Assembly: GCA_913055875.1 (NCBI GenBank)
Contig: CAJXJY010000008.1
Location: forward strand, 1-64,000
Reading direction: 5' to 3'
DNA from: an uncultured Altererythrobacter sp.
GTDB taxonomy: Bacteria > Pseudomonadota > Alphaproteobacteria > Sphingomonadales > Sphingomonadaceae
DNA length: 64,000 nt
Numbering within the stretch: position 1 is the first letter of the stretch; the number at the start of each line of letters is the position of its first letter. The position numbers were made by a program, and so were the translations under genes. This document shows positions 59,538 to 64,000 of the stretch, piece by piece. Below the pieces are notes generated by a model. It made no database searches. It saw nothing but the letters and a program-made list of their open reading frames with translations, and was not told where the DNA came from.

Positions 59538-60725
59538 ATGTCCAAGCAGGTCCTGTCCGGCATTCGCGTGCTCGATTTCGGGCGCTTCATCGCAGCACCG
59601 TGGTGTGGCGCGATCCTGGCCGACATGGGCGCGGACGTGATCCGCGTTGAAAAGCGCAGCGGCGGCGAGGACCGCTTCGTCCAGCCCGTCAGCGACACCG
59701 GCGACGGCGCGACCTTTCTCCAGTGCAATCGCAACAAGCGATCGATGACGCTCGATACGACGACCGACGAGGGCAAGGCAATCCTGCGCGAACTGATCGC
59801 CACCGCGGATGTCGTGCTGGTCAACATGCCCGATGCCGCACTCGAGGCCAACGCACTCGATTACGCTGCAGTAAGAGCCGTGAAGCCAGACATCATCTTC
59901 GCCAATGCCTTGGGCTTCGGGCGCGGTGGTCCCTATTCCAACCGCGTGGCCTTCGACGGGATCGGACAGGTAATGTCCGGCGGCGTCTATCGCTCGGGCA
60001 CACCGGAGCAGCCGATGCGCTCGGTCGTTCCCTACGTCGATTTCGGAACCGCACTCTCGCTCGCCATCGGCATTTCGATGGCGCTCTATCATCGCGAACG
60101 AACCGGCGAGGGCCAGTCGGTCGAGGCGGCCCTGCTACCGATCGCGCTGATGATGACCAACGGCATGGTGATCGATCAGGCGATCCTCGATTCAAATCGC
60201 GGGCGCGTCGGCAATGCCGGGACCGCAGCGGCGCCGTGCGACCTGTTTCAGGTCAAGGATGGCTGGGTGCTGGTGCAGATCGCCGGGCAGCCGATGTTCA
60301 AGCGCTGGTGCCGGCTGGTCGGCGCCGAGGATTGGTTCGAGGACGAGCGCTTCAAGGACGACGAAAGCCGTGCTGCCAACAGCAAGCTGCTCAACGCCGA
60401 GATGCAGAGCTGGTGCGCGGACATGACGCTGGCGGACATGCTCGCCGCGCTGGAAGAGGCGCGCATTCCCGCCGGTCCCCTCTATTCGCCGCAGGATGTG
60501 CTCGACGATCCACACGTAAAGGCGATGGGGTTCCTCAAGGACATGAATTATCCCGGCCTGCCCCGGCCTGCCCCGGTGGTGGAAACGCCGTTCAGAATGT
60601 CGGAAACACCCGGCGAATTGTATCGCCGCGCACCAACGCTCGGTGAGCATACCGACGAAGTGTTGGGCGAACTTGGGCTCGATATGGAAAGATTGGTCGA
60701 TCTGCGCAAAATCGCTGTGATCTAG
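59538..60725 (+). CDS. CaiB/BaiF-type (family III) CoA-transferase
   Basis: A 395-residue protein with LSGIRVLDFGRFIAAPWCGAILADMGADVIRVEKRSGGEDRF at the N-terminus and LGFGRGGPYSNRVAFDGIGQVMSGG (near 127-150), where the aspartate of the family's GFD/AFD element is kept. It resembles the CoA-transferase at 14883-16088 in the R.GGEDR insertion and in the C-terminal RAPTLGEHTDEVL. Near its 3' end (about 60553-60575) the DNA holds two tandem copies of CGGCCTGCCC; the reading frame stays open. Its stop overlaps the convergent GMC stop by four bases. Confidence 0.87.
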   Translation: MSKQVLSGIRVLDFGRFIAAPWCGAILADMGADVIRVEKRSGGEDRFVQPVSDTGDGATFLQCNRNKRSMTLDTTTDEGKAILRELIATADVVLVNMPDAALEANALDYAAVRAVKPDIIFANALGFGRGGPYSNRVAFDGIGQVMSGGVYRSGTPEQPMRSVVPYVDFGTALSLAIGISMALYHRERTGEGQSVEAALLPIALMMTNGMVIDQAILDSNRGRVGNAGTAAAPCDLFQVKDGWVLVQIAGQPMFKRWCRLVGAEDWFEDERFKDDESRAANSKLLNAEMQSWCADMTLADMLAALEEARIPAGPLYSPQDVLDDPHVKAMGFLKDMNYPGLPRPAPVVETPFRMSETPGELYRRAPTLGEHTDEVLGELGLDMERLVDLRKIAVI

Positions 60726-62359
60726 GCTTCAACTACCGAATCCTCGAGGATCAGGTCGGCAGCTCGCCAACCCAACGCCATCGCCGGCCCGTTGGTATTT
60801 GCCGCCAGCAGCTTCGGCATTACCGAACAGTCGACCACGCGCAGTGCTTCAACGCCGCGCACACGCAGGCGGGAATCTACGACGCTGTCTGGATTGGAGC
60901 CCATGGCGCAAGTGCCCACCGCATGCAGCCCGGCGATGCCTTTGCGCTTCGCGGTGGCGACGACTTCCGCGTCACCGTCCCCACCGCCCGGCGCGATTTC
61001 CTCGCCGACGAATTCACGGATGGCAGGCTGCTCGAAGTATCGCCGCACGAAGCGAAACAGTCCGATCGCCATCTTCTGGTCGTGTTCGCTGGCGAGGAAA
61101 TTCAGAACAATACGTGGCGGATCGCCGACCTTTCGTGAGCGGATTTCCACGCTACCCTCGCTATCGAGGAGGTTGAGAAAAGCGTAAACCGTCACTGCGG
61201 GAAACGGCGACATTTCGATCCGGCTGCTGCCGCCCGACACCTTGCGCTCGGACATGGAGGCTCCGCCGATCTGCAACTGGATATCCGGGCGCGGCTTGTC
61301 GGGCGAACTGCGCGCGAAGGCGCCGATATCCCACACGGCATTGCTGAGCACACCGCGCCCGAGCAGGAAATATTCGAGCACACTGCGCAGCAGCCCTAAA
61401 CCGCGATAGCGATGATTGTAACCCTTGTATCGTTTGAGCGGGTACACGAAGGGAATCGTGAAATGCTCTTGCAGATGCTGGCCAACCGGCAGCACACTGA
61501 CCACGGGAATTTCGAGCCTTTCGAGCAGGTCTGCGGTTCCGATGCCCGAACGCTGGAGGATCTGGGGCGAGCCGATTACGCCGGAACTGACGATGATCTC
61601 GCACTTAGCTGCATAGGTTACGGCCTCGCCGTCGATGCTGGCATGCACACAGGTTGCCCGGCTGCCTTCGAAACCGATCCGGTCGACCTGCACTCCTGTC
61701 TTCACGGTCAGATTCGGGCGCGACATAACCGGCTCGAGGAACGCCTTTGCCGCCGTAACGCGCTTTCCCTGCCAGATATTTTGCGGGTGGTAACCCACGC
61801 CGTCCTGTTCTTCGGTGTTCAGGTCTTCGCGCTGAGGCAATCCCATCTGGGTGCCGGCCTCGATGATACGGTCGCCCAGCTCGTCGCGCATGGCGTTGAT
61901 AGTTACCCCGAGCGGACCGCCCACGCCGCGATTGCCGTCGTCGCCAAGTTCGTGGTTTTCGATCGCGCGAAACGCCTGCTTCATATACGCCCACGACCAT
62001 TCGGGCCCGGCAATGCGACCCCAGCCGTCGTAGTCCTCCGAGTGGCCGCGCACATAGAGCATCCCGTTCACAGCCGAACCACCCCCCAAGCCCTTTCCGG
62101 CGAGCCAAACCGTCGGTTCGTTCGGCCCACCCGCATAGGGCTCGGCCATGTTGAACCAGACATGGTCAGGATTGCTCAGGGTCATGCCGAATCCCTTGGG
62201 CATGGTGACGAATACGGACTGGTTGTCGCCACCGGCCTCCAGCAGCAGCACGGTATTTGCGGGATCCTCGGACAGCCGGTTTGCAAGCACGCAGCCCGCC
62301 GAACCGCCGCCGGCGATGATATAGTCCCAGCGCTCGCTCGAAGCGTCCTCGCTAGGCAT
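60722..62359 (-). CDS. GMC-family FAD oxidoreductase
   Basis: A 545-residue flavoprotein: YIIAGGGSAGCVLANRLSED (13-32), GKGLGGGSAVNGMLYVRGHSEDYDGW (near 88-113), SSGVIGSPQILQRSGIG (near 255-270), LHAVGTCAMGSNPDSVVD with the catalytic His (near 487) and C-terminal ANTNGPAMALGWRAADLIL. Alcohol oxidation as for the first GMC gene, with different substrate-binding regions. The ATG at 62359 is 4 bp after the BVMO stop; an in-frame ATG slightly upstream would overlap that gene. Second gene of a leftward operon entering from beyond the right edge. Confidence 0.88.
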   Translation of the reverse strand: MPSEDASSERWDYIIAGGGSAGCVLANRLSEDPANTVLLLEAGGDNQSVFVTMPKGFGMTLSNPDHVWFNMAEPYAGGPNEPTVWLAGKGLGGGSAVNGMLYVRGHSEDYDGWGRIAGPEWSWAYMKQAFRAIENHELGDDGNRGVGGPLGVTINAMRDELGDRIIEAGTQMGLPQREDLNTEEQDGVGYHPQNIWQGKRVTAAKAFLEPVMSRPNLTVKTGVQVDRIGFEGSRATCVHASIDGEAVTYAAKCEIIVSSGVIGSPQILQRSGIGTADLLERLEIPVVSVLPVGQHLQEHFTIPFVYPLKRYKGYNHRYRGLGLLRSVLEYFLLGRGVLSNAVWDIGAFARSSPDKPRPDIQLQIGGASMSERKVSGGSSRIEMSPFPAVTVYAFLNLLDSEGSVEIRSRKVGDPPRIVLNFLASEHDQKMAIGLFRFVRRYFEQPAIREFVGEEIAPGGGDGDAEVVATAKRKGIAGLHAVGTCAMGSNPDSVVDSRLRVRGVEALRVVDCSVMPKLLAANTNGPAMALGWRAADLILEDSVVEA

Positions 62360-63989
62360 CGGCTGCTGCATCCATGCGGCGCAGATCGAAGCCACGATAG
62401 CCGTCCGCCGCGACCTCGTCGCAGACCTTGCGATAGCGATCGAGACCGCCCTGGTAGGTCATGTAGCTGACCGGCTTGCCCGGCACATTCTGCCCTAAAT
62501 ACCAATTGTTGGTGTCCTTGGCGCGCAGGTTGGCACTGCCGATCGCCGCCACCGTCATGGCCCATTCGACCTCGCTCTCGTGGCGCGGTTCAATCTCGGC
62601 GATGCCCTCCGTATCCATGTATTGGAGGCAGTCTGCGATCCAGTCGACATGTTGCTCGATCGCCATGATGACATTGGCATGCACCGTCGGGCTTTGCGGG
62701 CCGGTGATAGTAAACAGATTCGGAAAGCCGTGCATCATCAGGCCAAGCCAGGTTTCCGGCCCATGCGCCCATTTATCGTTGAGTTTCTGCCCACCCTTTC
62801 CGGTGATGTTCATGTCGAGCAACGGCCCCGTCACCGCATCGTAGCCGGTCGCGATCACCAGCATGTCGAGCTCGATGAAGCGCCCGCTTTCGAGTTGCGC
62901 GCCAGTTTGGGTGATACGCGCAATCGGGTCCTCGCGAATGTCGACCAGGCTGACATTGTCCTGGTTGAAGATCTCGAAATAGCCGGTGTCCATGATGATA
63001 CGGCGCGTGCCGAACGGATTGACCGTTGGACACAGCTTCTCGGCCAGGTCGGGATCGTCGACGATGCCGCGGATTTTTCCGCGCACCCATTCGGAAACCT
63101 CCGCATTTACTTCGGCATCGGTGCCGATGTCGGCGAAGGCGGCAAGAAGGTCCTGCCGCCCGATATTCCAGCGCCGCTCGTATTCGGCGAAACGCTTCTC
63201 CTTCGCGATGGCGAAGGCCTTCATTGCCATCGGCGGTTCGATCGTCGCCGCCCCGAAACTGTTGCGCTGGACGTGGCGCAATTTGCCATAGGTCCGTTTC
63301 GCCTCGGCCTTCTCGTCCTTGGTCAGCGGACGGTTGAGTGCGGGCAGGCTGTATTGCGCGGTACGTTGGAAAACGAATAGGTGCCCCGCCTCTGCCGCGA
63401 TGGCGGTGGAAGCCTGTACGCCGGTTGACCCGGTGCCGATCACGCCGACATTCTTACCCTCGAAGCCGACCGGGTCGTGCGGCCACCGCCCGGTGTGGTG
63501 GAGCGGCCGCGCGAAGTCCTCTATGCCGGGAATGTCGGGCAGGTTGGGCGTGGAAAGACAGCCCGCAGCGGAGATCACGACCGGCGCTTCAAATGGGGTT
63601 CCCGTGTCGGTTTCGACCACCCACAGCCCGCGCTCCTCGTCGCGGGTAATCGCGGTAACGGTCGTCTCGAAACGGATATCGCGCTTCAGGTCGTGCCGCC
63701 GCGCGACCTCTTCGATATAGGCGAGAATTTCCGGCTGGGCGGAGTACCGCTCGCTCCAGTCCCATTCCTGCTCGAGCTCCCGGTCCCAAGGGACCGAGTA
63801 TTCCACGCTCGGCACGTCGCACCGCGCGCCAGGGTAGCGATTCCAGTACCAGGTACCGCCGACATCGCCCGCACGCTCCAGCGCGACGGCGCTCTCGCCG
63901 AGCCCGCGCAGCTTCCACAGCATGTGCAGGCCGCCGAAGCCCGCACCGATTACCACCACATCGAATTGCTCGGCCATATCCTCGCCCAT
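62352..63989 (-). CDS. Baeyer-Villiger-type flavin monooxygenase
   Basis: A 545-residue class B flavoprotein monooxygenase. FAD motif VVVIGAGFGGLHML (11-24), GGTWYWNRYPGARCD (44-58), NADP motif VIGTGSTGVQ (183-192). The BVMO fingerprint F-x-G-x3-H-x3-W-P is present as F159-A-R161-PLH-H165-TGR-W169-P170, i.e. with Arg in place of Gly at position 3. BVMOs turn cyclic ketones into lactones and use FAD and NADPH. Start may be the ATG at 63989 or, four codons in, that at 63977; neither has a clearly better ribosome site. The promoter lies outside the window or in its last 11 bases. Confidence 0.85.
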   Translation of the reverse strand: MGEDMAEQFDVVVIGAGFGGLHMLWKLRGLGESAVALERAGDVGGTWYWNRYPGARCDVPSVEYSVPWDRELEQEWDWSERYSAQPEILAYIEEVARRHDLKRDIRFETTVTAITRDEERGLWVVETDTGTPFEAPVVISAAGCLSTPNLPDIPGIEDFARPLHHTGRWPHDPVGFEGKNVGVIGTGSTGVQASTAIAAEAGHLFVFQRTAQYSLPALNRPLTKDEKAEAKRTYGKLRHVQRNSFGAATIEPPMAMKAFAIAKEKRFAEYERRWNIGRQDLLAAFADIGTDAEVNAEVSEWVRGKIRGIVDDPDLAEKLCPTVNPFGTRRIIMDTGYFEIFNQDNVSLVDIREDPIARITQTGAQLESGRFIELDMLVIATGYDAVTGPLLDMNITGKGGQKLNDKWAHGPETWLGLMMHGFPNLFTITGPQSPTVHANVIMAIEQHVDWIADCLQYMDTEGIAEIEPRHESEVEWAMTVAAIGSANLRAKDTNNWYLGQNVPGKPVSYMTYQGGLDRYRKVCDEVAADGYRGFDLRRMDAAADA

Positions 63990-64000
63990 CGACCCTATTC

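Noticed and set aside
60553-60575. Tandem CGGCCTGCCC repeat as a regulatory or mobile element
   Set aside because: Only two short copies inside a coding region with the frame kept open; most simply a local duplication in GC-rich codons.
8386-63989. A complete steroid degradation pathway
   Set aside because: KshA-like, Ltp2-like and heteromeric FadE-like genes are present, but no 3-ketosteroid 1-dehydrogenase, meta-cleavage dioxygenase or HsaD-type hydrolase is in the window. The steroid label is therefore not supported by this sequence alone.
1-64000. tRNA, rRNA, CRISPR arrays, riboswitches
   Set aside because: None was recognised on either strand; gaps between genes are short and contain mainly the operators and a few hairpins described above.

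Overview
The window is 64 kb of GC-rich DNA with dense, mostly co-directional operons. Start codons often overlap the previous stop (ATGA, GTGA or TGATG), and many Shine-Dalgarno sites read GAGAGG. Codon use, the gene families and the catabolic content suggest an alphaproteobacterium, most likely Sphingomonadales (Erythrobacteraceae or Sphingomonadaceae). That assignment is inference. I see no rRNA, tRNA, CRISPR array, complete insertion sequence or phage gene.

Almost every gene belongs to one catabolic island for a large hydrophobic substrate handled as CoA thioesters. There are four AMP-forming acyl-CoA ligases, three CaiB/BaiF-type CoA-transferases, six acyl-CoA dehydrogenases (two of them adjacent large/small pairs), three crotonase-fold enzymes, three MaoC/hot-dog dehydratases, one thiolase, one thiolase-like putative retro-aldolase with a DUF35 partner, a 3-hydroxyacyl-CoA dehydrogenase, seven short-chain dehydrogenases, two aldehyde dehydrogenases, two GMC oxidoreductases, a Baeyer-Villiger-type monooxygenase, a KshA-like Rieske oxygenase, an old-yellow-enzyme reductase, two MFS transporters, and TetR and AraC regulators.

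Layout. 1-6.9 kb: start of etfB, an acyl-CoA ligase, an OYE-type reductase with a ferredoxin-fold-like protein, and an aldehyde dehydrogenase with a VOC protein. 6.9-12.5 kb: MFS transporter, divergent MaoC / Ltp2-like / DUF35 / RraA operon, AraC regulator. 12.7-20.1 kb: SnoaL-like protein, ligase/CoA-transferase/ligase operon, and the TetR operon with a CruF-like membrane protein and a CmcJ/NvfI-like oxidoreductase. 20.2-22.0 kb: a decayed segment with three pseudogenes. 22.0-31.2 kb: a long beta-oxidation operon containing methylsuccinyl-CoA dehydrogenase, mesaconyl-CoA isomerase and mesaconyl-CoA hydratase look-alikes. 31.2-43.3 kb: aldehyde dehydrogenase/crotonase, AtuA-like and Coq4-like genes, the first acyl-CoA dehydrogenase pair, then an SDR/MAPEG/MaoC operon. 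43.5-49.2 kb: SDR, ligase, amidohydrolase-fold protein and the second dehydrogenase pair. 49.2-64 kb: SDRs, Rieske oxygenase, GMC oxidoreductases, D-aminoacylase-like amidohydrolase, MFS transporter, CoA-transferase and BVMO.

The main discovery is a recurring 14-bp palindrome close to TTGAGGTATCTCAA. I find fourteen clear or probable copies and two weak ones. They lie 20-96 bp upstream of nearly every operon start in the window, including etfB and the TetR gene itself. The island therefore looks like a single regulon, and the TetR protein at 17.8 kb is the obvious candidate regulator. The substrate is not proven. The AtuA-like, CruF-like, retro-aldolase and BVMO/Rieske genes fit a branched isoprenoid or terpenoid/steroid-like molecule. 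The hallmark steroid-ring genes (3-ketosteroid 1-dehydrogenase, meta-cleavage dioxygenase) are not in the window.
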